A stretch of 64,000 nt of DNA, taken from Prolixibacter bellariivorans ATCC BAA-1284. GTDB taxonomy: Bacteria; Bacteroidota; Bacteroidia; Bacteroidales; Prolixibacteraceae. The notes beneath the pieces were generated by a model. It was not told where the DNA came from. It saw only the letters and a program-made list of their open reading frames with translations, and ran no database searches. The stretch is taken from the NCBI RefSeq assembly GCF_000621705.1, contig NZ_JHXO01000009.1:308051-372050 (forward strand), given 5' to 3'. The translations under genes were made by a program, and so were the position numbers. This document shows positions 56,865 through 64,000 of this stretch, in pieces; position 1 is the first letter of the stretch; each line of letters opens with the position of its first letter.

Positions 56865-56984
56865 TGCGCAATGCTTTTTAATCGGGTGCGCATCCGATGA
56901 TCATTTTATGCGCATCCGTTTCCAATCCGATGCGCATCCGTTTGAAATTTCCTGCGCAGAAAATTTTTTTCGCTGCGCAGGAAA
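56865..56984. repeat. phased array of six TGCGCA palindromes (about 22-bp period)
   Basis: TGCGCA starts at 56865, 56887, 56909, 56931, 56953 and 56974, giving steps of 22, 22, 22, 22 and 21 bp. Units 2-4 share TGCGCATCCG. The last two form an 11-bp stem, TTTCCTGCGCA (56948-56958)/TGCGCAGGAAA (56974-56984). The array fills much of the 230-bp gap between the HU-like gene's end and the cas6 start. Two helical turns per unit would place all sites on one DNA face. Confidence 0.85.
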
Positions 56985-56992
56985 AGCAAAGC

Positions 56993-57376
56993 TTACACTT
57001 TTTGGAATTTAGCATTCGCTAATGTGGCTTTGATGCGAGAGCCCGGAGTGAAAACAACCTTGGCGTTTTTTACCGACGAAGCCTTTACGTCTTCGGCGGT
57101 AGCCTCGCCTGTCGATTTCAGACTGACACGCATACTGCCCAGATCACCCAGCCGAACGATCGTTCCTCGTCCCAGATTATCGACCGCTACATCTACCAGG
57201 GCATAAAGCACCGCACGAATATCTGCACCACTAACCGTACAGATTTTCTCGATAGCCTTGGTCAGGTCATCCAGATCGAGTTCGCCGTTCATTTGCGGGC
57301 TGGCATAATACTTTTTGGTACCGCCACCCACAACACCGGGCTCACCACGTTCAATCACTTTAAAATTTATAGCCAT
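56993..57376 (-). CDS. HU-family (HU-HIG-like) DNA-binding protein
   Basis: 127 residues, longer than classic HU (about 90). The N-terminal MAINFKVIERGEPG and KKYYAS are typical of the Bacteroidota group. Core helices follow (LDDLTKAIEKICTVSGADIRAV), then the LGDLGSMRVSL beta region and a basic end (SRIKATLANAKFQKV). It binds and bends DNA as a dimer. The phased palindrome array starts immediately downstream of its stop, and cas6 follows on the same strand. Confidence 0.88.
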   Translation of the reverse strand: MAINFKVIERGEPGVVGGGTKKYYASPQMNGELDLDDLTKAIEKICTVSGADIRAVLYALVDVAVDNLGRGTIVRLGDLGSMRVSLKSTGEATAEDVKASSVKNAKVVFTPGSRIKATLANAKFQKV

Positions 57377-58434
57377 ACGCTACAGATTTAATTATTAATA
57401 AATTCCTCTGAGGTTCGATTCGGTTTTGATTTGTTTATTCTCTTCGACCTGTCAACGATTGTTTTTTAAGCACTGACGGGGCAAGAAACGACTGTTCATA
57501 GGTTTAGCGCTTCCTGCCTGGAGCTGGAAGGATTCTTTGCCTGGTGATTGAATAGATACGGGGATCGGTTACCTCCGGATTGAGATTTCCCTGTCGTGTC
57601 AAAAGTTTGTTCTTCGGTCGTTTCATCAGTCTAGGTTTGATGTTATACTTAACTCTTTCAGCCGGGAATCATATTCAAATTCCGGTTGTTCTCTTTTTTC
57701 CCTTAAAAACTGATGCTATTGTTTTCTGTCTGTTGTTAGCCGGATGGTCACCCGGTTTAACCAAAATGTTAGCCTAACTTAATCATTATATAGTTAAGAA
57801 TCAATCTAAAGAAAGTTAATCACATCAATATCTACCGTAATATTATAGAACAATGACATATACATTTTTTTAATTCGGTATAATGGTGGACCATAGAACA
57901 GGAAAACCCGGGGATGAACATGGTAAAACCCACGCAAAAGACAGAAAGTTAAGCCGTCAAGATGAAATATTCTTCCATAAAGACAAGGGCCGGACTTCTA
58001 CTGAAAAATCCTGTCTGAAACATGGAAACCAACCTTGAAAGCAGGAAAACCGCCCACTGAGACCCCAATGTTTTATACAAAAGACTAAAAAACAACCCCT
58101 GGTATTTTAGTTACCCATTTGTATAGATTCTTCCTAAACTCCCGGGGCTGTCTGTTCACATTACCTCTTTACTTCACAACAGTTAAATATGGCCCAGGTC
58201 GCTCATAACAGAACAGCACGAACATTGCCTCTCAAAATCCAACCGGATGATTAAGGCCTTTTACGGATGTATACGTTAATACGACCGAAAGTAAAACCTT
58301 ACAACCTCATAAAGCCGGTAGTTATAAGTTTTCTTATCGCTTTCTGCATTTTATATCTTCCATTCTGCATTTTGTATCCAATAAGACATCTCTGTTTTTC
58401 AATCTTTGTAACAGAAATCTAAAATGTAGCAAAC
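57377..58434. other. intergenic region containing repeat copy A
   Basis: About 1.06 kb. The left part carries the HU promoter (leftward), with no exact consensus found. A 65-codon frame near 57580 is not supported. The section 58001-58219 is copy A of a long repeat. No gene. Confidence 0.6.
58001..58219 (+). repeat. long direct repeat, copy A
   Basis: Aligns with 61297-61522 over its full length at high identity, with a few small gaps. Long identical blocks include CTTGAAAGCAGGAAA, TACTTCACAACAGTT and ATGGCCCAGGTCGCTCATAA. It contains a stem ACAACCCCTGG/CCCGGGGCTGT with two mismatches. The two copies flank the SDR-SRPBCC-AraC gene group. Confidence 0.85.
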
Positions 58435-59259
58435 ATGAGTAAAACAATCTTCATCACAGGCGCCTCATCCGGGTTTGGAAAAGGATGCGCCATTGGTCTG
58501 GCAAAGAGAGGCCATAAAGTAATTGCAGCAGTACAGGTAGAATCCTTGAAAACCGTTTTGCTTGAAGCAGCCCGGGAAGAAGGTGTCGAACTGGAAGTAA
58601 TTGTGGTCGATATTACCAGCGAAAGCGACCGTCAGTTTGCTTTCAACTACGAAATAGATGTATTAATGAACAATGCCGGAATTATGGAAGCCGGTCCGGT
58701 AGCTGATATTCCGATGGAAAATGTTCGCAGGAATTTCGAGGTGAATGTATTCGGAAGTCTCGCTATGGCCAAAGGATTTTTACCCCAGATGGTAAAACGC
58801 GGTTCGGGTAAAGTAATTTTCACATCCTCCATGGGAGGCTTGATCACCGTACCGTTTGCCGCAGTTTATACTTCCACCAAACATGCGCTGGAAGGATTGG
58901 CCGAAGGACTGAAAGATGAGTTGATGGGAACAGGCGTTGAAATATGTACTGTGAATCCCGGCGTATTTGGAACGGGGTTCAACGACCGGGGAGCCGAAAC
59001 CATGAGCAAGTGGTTCAACATGGAAACCTCACTCACGAGAAAAGAATTACTGGAAGCCGTATTGACAGATGGCGGACTGAATGATCAGCTCGATCCGCAA
59101 CTGATGATTGATGCGATGATTCGGGTGGCTGAAGAAGACAATTCGTTGTTTAGGAACGTAATTCCGGAGGCCATTATTCCCTGGATACAAGCAACCCATA
59201 AGCGCACCTGGACAATTCGCAAAAACGATACGGTATCTATCGACCCAAATTCACTTTAA
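58435..59259 (+). CDS. short-chain dehydrogenase/reductase
   Basis: 274 residues, classical SDR: TGASSGFGKGCAIGLAKRGH (cofactor), NNAGIMEAGP, the catalytic Ser in TSSMGG and Tyr-x3-Lys in YTSTKHALEG. NAD(P)-dependent oxidoreductase with unknown substrate. It is 10 bp ahead of the SRPBCC gene, which points to a shared operon. Confidence 0.92.
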   Translation: MSKTIFITGASSGFGKGCAIGLAKRGHKVIAAVQVESLKTVLLEAAREEGVELEVIVVDITSESDRQFAFNYEIDVLMNNAGIMEAGPVADIPMENVRRNFEVNVFGSLAMAKGFLPQMVKRGSGKVIFTSSMGGLITVPFAAVYTSTKHALEGLAEGLKDELMGTGVEICTVNPGVFGTGFNDRGAETMSKWFNMETSLTRKELLEAVLTDGGLNDQLDPQLMIDAMIRVAEEDNSLFRNVIPEAIIPWIQATHKRTWTIRKNDTVSIDPNSL

Positions 59260-59269
59260 ACCGACAAAT

Positions 59270-59737
59270 ATGAGACACGAAAATATCCATATAACAACAG
59301 ACATTGATATCAACGCCTCCAAAGAGACGGTATGGAAAGCTTTAACAGATATAAAAAGCTGGCAAGATTGGGCTAGCCTTGTACATTCCTGCAGAGGAAA
59401 CGTTGAAAAGGACGGGGAACTAACCTTGAGGTTCATCAATCCCCAAGGTGGTAGTTATGCTTTTAAACGAACGGTGTTCTTGTATGACGAAGGCAACGCC
59501 TTTGGTTGGACGGGCGATGCTTTTGCCGGGATGAAAGACTTTCATGTTTTCGAGCTGGAGTCAATCGACAACCAAAGGACCCGGTTTATCCAATCCGACG
59601 GACTACACGGCGCCGATGTACCCGGGATAAAGCAACTTGAGCAAGCAATGCTGAAAGGCTACGAAATCTTCAACCAAGAGCTGAAAAACTTTATAGAGGA
59701 CCCGGATTCAAACCAATTATTTACAAATCATCAGTGA
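59270..59737 (+). CDS. SRPBCC (START/Bet v1-like) family protein
   Basis: 155 residues. The start ITTDIDINASKETVWKALTD, then the W-rich SWQDWASLVHSC, and the helix at the end (LEQAMLKGYEIFNQELKNF) are typical of polyketide-cyclase-like SRPBCC proteins, which hold hydrophobic ligands. It probably works with the SDR on a small molecule. It is 10 bp after that gene. Confidence 0.85.
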   Translation: MRHENIHITTDIDINASKETVWKALTDIKSWQDWASLVHSCRGNVEKDGELTLRFINPQGGSYAFKRTVFLYDEGNAFGWTGDAFAGMKDFHVFELESIDNQRTRFIQSDGLHGADVPGIKQLEQAMLKGYEIFNQELKNFIEDPDSNQLFTNHQ

Positions 59738-59804
59738 ATAAGGGTAGTTTTATCTATGAGTTTTTTAACTTCCCGTGTACATTCATAACTTTATATTTTA
59801 AAAA

Positions 59805-60716
59805 ATGAATCAGGAAATTATTCACGTCAGAACCCTCTCGGAAGTGCATGACATGTTTGGACTACCCAAGCCGAAGCATCCCATGGTATCGGTGTTACGA
59901 CATTCCGAATTGAAGGTTGATACCAGTCTGCCGGAGCAACGATTTAGTGTCGACATGTACATGATTTCCCTCAAAGGAAAGCAACAGAAAGCCGAATTAG
60001 TGTACGGCCGGAATAGTTATGACTTTCAGGAAGGAACCATGGTTTTTATTGGCCCCAATCAGATCTTTTCAGTCAACAATGCCGACTACTCTGAAACAAT
60101 GGATGAATGGAGTATCCTGGTACACAAAGACTTTATTGCACAATCCGATCTGGGCAGTTTGATGAATAATTTCCATTTTTTCGAATACGAATCGAACGAA
60201 GCACTGCACGTTTCCGATGACGAGAAGAAATCGCTAACCGAAATCGTGCACAAGATAGAACATGAATACAACCAAAACATCGATAAGCACACCAACGAAA
60301 TTATTAGCATCAACCTGGAATCGTTGTTGAAATACTGTCAAAGATATTATGACAGGCAGTTCATTACCCGGAAAAGCATCAATAAGGATATCCTGATTAA
60401 GTTCGAAAATTATTTAAAAAACTACCTGAAAGAGAACCTGTCAGAAAAAGGAATTCCAACGGTAGCCCAATGCGGAAAAGCACTCAATATCTCGGACCAC
60501 TATTTAAGTGATCTGCTTAAGGCCGAAACAGGGAAAAGCGCAAAAGAGCACATTGACCTGCAACTAATTGATAAAGCAAAAAATCTATTACTTCAATCGG
60601 GGCAAAGCATCAGTGAAATTGCGTATGATTTGGGTTTTAACTACCCAAACCATTTCAGTAAACTGTTTAAATCCAAAACCGGATTAAGTCCCGGTGAATA
60701 TAGAAACATGAACTAA
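59805..60716 (+). CDS. AraC-family transcriptional regulator
   Basis: 303 residues. N-terminal cupin-like sensing domain (about 30-140) and C-terminal HTH pair (about 205-300: ALNISDHYLSDLLKAETGKS and ISEIAYDLGFNYPNHFSKLF). It is 67 bp after the SRPBCC gene on the same strand and probably controls this small cluster. Confidence 0.9.
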   Translation: MNQEIIHVRTLSEVHDMFGLPKPKHPMVSVLRHSELKVDTSLPEQRFSVDMYMISLKGKQQKAELVYGRNSYDFQEGTMVFIGPNQIFSVNNADYSETMDEWSILVHKDFIAQSDLGSLMNNFHFFEYESNEALHVSDDEKKSLTEIVHKIEHEYNQNIDKHTNEIISINLESLLKYCQRYYDRQFITRKSINKDILIKFENYLKNYLKENLSEKGIPTVAQCGKALNISDHYLSDLLKAETGKSAKEHIDLQLIDKAKNLLLQSGQSISEIAYDLGFNYPNHFSKLFKSKTGLSPGEYRNMN

Positions 60717-60786
60717 GGTTCAGTCATCCACTTGAGGCTTTCCAACAGTATACTACTGTTTTTTGCAATGTATCTTTCCACTGTCT

Positions 60787-60822
60787 CTCACCCCTGGTAA
60801 AAAATTCGTCCCCGGGGGTGAG
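60787..60822. terminator. GC-rich hairpin after the AraC gene
   Basis: 11-bp stem with one G-T pair and a 14-nt loop, 70 bp after the stop. No strong T-run follows. The CCCCTGG...CCGGGG core resembles the stem within the long repeat copies. Confidence 0.45.
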
Positions 60823-61296
60823 TGCATATGGAGACACTTAGGTTTTGCATTTCACATTTTTTGCTGTTCGCTGTCACTTTCCCGGATAATGCACATTTGC
60901 TGTTAAGCATTGGCGCCTGACTACCTTACTCAACTTCCTTATCAAAAGGAACAAAAACGGAGGTGCTCCTCCCATTCCCGAAGAAAAACTCTATTTCGTT
61001 GCTGGTAATCCCAAAGCCCGGTCGACTCTTAAACACATAACTCACTCATTATGAACCTACCCCGTTCGCACACCTCTATACCCTCCCGACATATAACTTT
61101 ATGTATTCAACGTCAACTTCATCTCTCAGTCTCATTCGTTTTCAAACTGACGAAATGCTGTTCAAGAAGATAGAAAGTTGTACCTTAAAACAGAAAAGTT
61201 CATGTTTCAACATAGAAAAGCCCGTCTCCGAAATAACAGAACGAACCAATCATTTTAAATAAGCTAATTTAAAAAATAGGGGACTGGATCTTTAGA

Positions 61297-61522
61297 CAGA
61301 AAAGCCCTGCCTGAAACATGGAACCAACCTTGAAAGCAGGAAACCAGCCCCCTGATAAACAACTGTTTTATACTAAAGACTGAAGACTAAAAAACAACCC
61401 CTGGTATTTCATTTACTCTTGCATTAAAGAGTTCATAAAACCCCGGGGCTGTTCGTTCACATTACCTTTTTACTTCACAACAGTTATAAATATGGCCCAG
61501 GTCGCTCATAACAAAGCAACAC
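61297..61522 (+). repeat. long direct repeat, copy B
   Basis: Same element as 58001-58219, about 3.3 kb away and in the same orientation. It carries a few extra bases near 61380 and 61430. Its right end is 14 bp from the stop of the OmpA/LysM gene, so its minus strand is part of that gene's 3' region. Confidence 0.85.
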
Positions 61523-61535
61523 ATATTAACTGTTA

Positions 61536-63179
61536 TCACCTACTCCTCCTTCCGAAAGGTATAATCAAAAACTCACCAGTCTTTATTTCATCGTCAGTCA
61601 AACCATTAGCCAACCGAAGCTGATGAACTTCACAACCGTATTCTCTGCTTATTTCATATAAGGTCTCGCCGGAAACAACCTTGTGGATGCCCTGTATTCC
61701 AATGTATAAAATTCCATCGGGCTTCGGGTTTTCAATCATTTGATTTATACGCTCTGTTTCTGCCTGCTCAAAACCAAAGATACCGGATAACCGGCTTATC
61801 GCTGCTTTTTGACCGGCACTTTCTATTGGGTATGCATACAAGACCGAAGGACAGGAAACGGCATCGCGGATAACTTTAACCTGTACACTCCGGTCATCTC
61901 TCTTACTTTTTTTGTCTGCATTACCGGCAAGCTTTTTACCATTAACCACCAAAACAAAATCAGTATCTCCCGACCGCCCAACTTTGGCTCTCAACAGTTC
62001 CTTCGTCTTTTCGGCCCTTTTATATGATAACCAGTCATTATAATTGTTGCTCCCGCTTTCGTCAGCATAGCCGCTAATCAGTATCCTGCACGGCATACTT
62101 TCTTCGATTTTTTTCACAACAGTGTCAAACAGGTTCTGCTCACTACGGAGTGCTACAATGGAATCAGTTTTAAAATGCAACCGGTATGCCCAATTCGTTT
62201 TAACGGGCTCCTTTTCTACCTTATGCGTATCCTTTGTTGAGACTTTACCGGCCGGTCTCGCAACAACGTTGTTCTCCACATCCGGTTTATTCATCTGGAT
62301 TACCAGGTTCTTTAAACTGTGGTTTGAGTGATACAGAACCAGCGCACTATCCCTGACACCAACCGCCCGGAAAGGGTTGACAGAGGCAATACGGAGACAA
62401 TAATTGGATTGCCCGGTATTGACAAACTTCATTGGGGCCGGTGACATTCCACTACTGAGCTTCAGGAAATAGTTATTGAAATCGGTACCCCCGGGCCGAC
62501 CATTCGAAGAGTAAATCAAAAGACCATTCATAACCGAAGGGAAAACATCATTTCCGGGAGTATTTACACTTCTGCCAAGGTTTTGCGGGCGTCCCCACTG
62601 ACCATCTTCCCTCTCGCTGTAATAAATATCCCACCCGCCGAACGAGCCTGGCATTGTCGAACAGAAGTACAACCGACCACTGCTCTCATCGTAAAAAGGC
62701 ATACCACAAGCATACTTTGCCGAGTTATACGGAAAAGGCCCTAAGGGTCCCTTTATCAAAATTTGCTCCGAGCCACCTTTTATCCTTTGCTCCGTAAGAA
62801 ACTTATTATTGCCTGAACGATCTGTTGTATACGTAACTAACTGGTATCCTTTATCGACTCCAATTCTTATTCTCTTCATAGACGTAACCGAATCACTATT
62901 GGTCAGAAGTTTAACTGAATAAACAGACGAATAGACCCGTTCTCCGGAATTCCGAGTCACCATAACCGGCAAATACAATTGGTAACCCCAAACATAAAGA
63001 CCGTATTCCGGAATAAAATTCTTTATTGGTAGAATAGAGACAGAAATCACACTATCTGCTCCCCATTGCTCGTGGCTGCTACCTGGGTTATTCAGCAGAG
63101 ACTTGGATGCCTCACATCTTCCCCATAACCCGAAAACCAATATCAGTACCGGTAATATATATTTTCTACTATGCATCAT
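61536..63179 (-). CDS. PD40-like, OmpA and LysM multidomain envelope protein
   Basis: 547 residues with a signal peptide (about 1-24). A PD40/WD40-like propeller segment (about 150-260: GRLYFCSTMPGSFGGWDIYY and LLIYSSNGRPGGTDF), an OmpA domain (about 335-445: RILISGYADESGSNNYNDW, then SYKRAEKTKELL) and a C-terminal LysM (about 498-545: HKVVSGETLYEISREYG). Related Bacteroidota proteins pair with PorP/SprF partners at the outer membrane. A LysM at the end, giving a second wall-binding module, is less usual. It follows the PorP-like gene by 4 bp. Confidence 0.85.
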   Translation of the reverse strand: MMHSRKYILPVLILVFGLWGRCEASKSLLNNPGSSHEQWGADSVISVSILPIKNFIPEYGLYVWGYQLYLPVMVTRNSGERVYSSVYSVKLLTNSDSVTSMKRIRIGVDKGYQLVTYTTDRSGNNKFLTEQRIKGGSEQILIKGPLGPFPYNSAKYACGMPFYDESSGRLYFCSTMPGSFGGWDIYYSEREDGQWGRPQNLGRSVNTPGNDVFPSVMNGLLIYSSNGRPGGTDFNNYFLKLSSGMSPAPMKFVNTGQSNYCLRIASVNPFRAVGVRDSALVLYHSNHSLKNLVIQMNKPDVENNVVARPAGKVSTKDTHKVEKEPVKTNWAYRLHFKTDSIVALRSEQNLFDTVVKKIEESMPCRILISGYADESGSNNYNDWLSYKRAEKTKELLRAKVGRSGDTDFVLVVNGKKLAGNADKKSKRDDRSVQVKVIRDAVSCPSVLYAYPIESAGQKAAISRLSGIFGFEQAETERINQMIENPKPDGILYIGIQGIHKVVSGETLYEISREYGCEVHQLRLANGLTDDEIKTGEFLIIPFGRRSR

Positions 63180-63183
63180 GATA

Positions 63184-64000
63184 TTATTTTTTATTCAGAA
63201 ATAAACCAACCCGAGACTTAAATTCCTCATATTTCATTGATTTATACCTGGGAGAGAATGCCGTAAGTCTGATTCCTACAGTCAGTTCATGATTCTGAAA
63301 CTTACTAAAGGAAATCCCCGTGGAAAAATTATACGTATAATTAACAATCAGCTCTTTACTGGCGTCAAATCCAATTCCCACACAAAATATGTCTTTCCCC
63401 CGCAACGCCACATTTCCCCAAAAACGATCATCGCATTTCGCTTGCACGGCTACTTCCAGTTGTGATTTCATGTTTTTACCTCCCCGGTAAAGAGCTAATG
63501 GAGTTAACTGCCAAATATCATCCAGCCAAAGTGAATACAACGCATGAACCCGGTAGTTGGCATAAGGCTTATTACCGCTTTGAACCTCGGAATAAGAGTA
63601 TTCCCCGTAACCTACATTCGAAAGCGCAAAGCCCGTTTGAAAACTTTTATGCTTATAAACCATGGACAGATCACTGATAAACTTGAATTGGGACGATACA
63701 TCACCATTAGTCATGACGGGATCGTAATTAAAATTCGGATCAGTATAGTAATCACTAAAATCGATAGAACTCTGAATAAAACCTGCCGATATTCCAAAAT
63801 AGATATGGTCATATCTTGATTCCAGCCGGTACGAATAAGAAGCCATGCCGATGAAATTTTGGAAAATACCTATTTTATCCATCATAAGCTTACCCCCTAA
63901 TCCTACACGCGTATTTTTAAGCCGGTCATGATAACTGAGTCGGATAGTATGGGGAGCTAAACTCCCTTCACCGGACCAGTCTCTCCGATAGCTCGCAAAT
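63184..64000 (-). CDS. PorP/SprF-family outer-membrane protein, 5' end outside the window
   Basis: At least 272 residues; the frame stays open to the window edge. The part at the edge reads FASYRRDWSGEGS and RLSYHDRLKNTRVGLGGKL, the N-terminal pattern of the PorP/SprF group, followed by barrel strands to LFLNKK. These proteins belong to type IX secretion or to related envelope complexes with OmpA-like partners. It is co-transcribed with the OmpA/LysM gene (4-bp gap), so the two probably form one complex. Confidence 0.85.
   Translation of the reverse strand, partial: FASYRRDWSGEGSLAPHTIRLSYHDRLKNTRVGLGGKLMMDKIGIFQNFIGMASYSYRLESRYDHIYFGISAGFIQSSIDFSDYYTDPNFNYDPVMTNGDVSSQFKFISDLSMVYKHKSFQTGFALSNVGYGEYSYSEVQSGNKPYANYRVHALYSLWLDDIWQLTPLALYRGGKNMKSQLEVAVQAKCDDRFWGNVALRGKDIFCVGIGFDASKELIVNYTYNFSTGISFSKFQNHELTVGIRLTAFSPRYKSMKYEEFKSRVGLFLNKK

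Larger units (their letters stand above)
60717..61535. other. intergenic region with hairpin and repeat copy B
   Basis: About 820 bp, no gene. An 11-bp stem, CTCACCCCTGG (60787-60797)/CCGGGGGTGAG (60812-60822), may terminate the AraC transcript. The section 61184-61225 matches 25931-25972. Copy B of the long repeat fills 61297-61522, just beyond the stop of the next, leftward gene. Confidence 0.6.

Noticed and set aside
56865..56984. A CRISPR array next to cas6
   Set aside because: The constant part is only 6-10 bp and the units are 22 bp, far from the repeat-spacer sizes of CRISPR; better described as phased palindromes.

Overview
The window comes from a chromosome of the phylum Bacteroidota, most likely the order Bacteroidales/Marinilabiliales. 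The signs are a PorP/SprF-type outer-membrane protein next to an OmpA-like protein, Bacteroidota-type sensor kinases, DUF1080 and Gfo/Idh lipoproteins, an HU-HIG-like DNA-binding protein, and one exact match to the Bacteroidota promoter consensus (TTTG-N19-TAnnTTTG). The genus cannot be fixed from this sequence. No rRNA, tRNA, CRISPR array or complete transposon was found.

Layout. 0-14 kb is housekeeping and carbohydrate turnover: the start of argB, uppP, a GH20 hexosaminidase, a PAS histidine kinase, a ChbG/YdjC-like deacetylase, a hybrid histidine kinase, a Gfo/Idh lipoprotein, a divergent SRAP protein and a double-DUF1080 protein. 14.5-47.3 kb is a Wzx/Wzy-type capsule or exopolysaccharide locus. 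It opens with two paralogous XRE/S24-like regulators, the second behind a long untranslated leader with three evenly spaced copies of one 20-bp motif. Export genes follow (Wza-like, Wzc-like kinase), then UDP-uronic acid genes (ugd, a degenerate epimerase and its intact paralogue), a flippase, a nitroreductase and pyruvyl transferase pair, a polymerase, five glycosyltransferases interleaved with three hexapeptide acyltransferases, GDP-fucose genes (gmd, fcl, manC), the initiating glycosyl-phosphate transferase and an OmpA protein. The middle (27-40 kb) reads more AT-rich than its flanks, as expected for an exchanged serotype cassette. 47.5-54 kb holds an aldo/keto reductase, a tRNA-dihydrouridine synthase, and an OYE-MFS operon divergent from an AraC regulator. 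55-64 kb is accessory: a frameshifted lipoprotein, an orphan cas6, an HU-like gene separated from cas6 by a phased array of six TGCGCA palindromes, an SDR-SRPBCC-AraC cluster between two copies of a ~220-bp repeat, and an OmpA/LysM protein with a PorP-like partner that runs off the window.

How it fits together. From gene content, the 44.5-kb transferase loads the first sugar-1-phosphate on undecaprenyl phosphate, the five glycosyltransferases extend it using GDP-fucose, UDP-uronic acids and other sugars, and the acyl and pyruvyl transferases decorate it. Wzx flips the unit, Wzy polymerises it and Wza/Wzc export the chain. UppP, just outside the locus, would recycle the lipid carrier.

Most notable observations: the promoter plus triple-repeat leader (16.05-16.64 kb); the phased 22-bp palindrome array between HU and cas6 (56.87-56.98 kb); a nested inverted-repeat element 10 bp after the wzc stop (20.76-20.94 kb); an epimerase paralogue whose catalytic Tyr is Leu; short related repeats inserted in frame in fcl; the duplicated 58.0/61.3-kb repeat; and several decayed genes found by reading the gaps.
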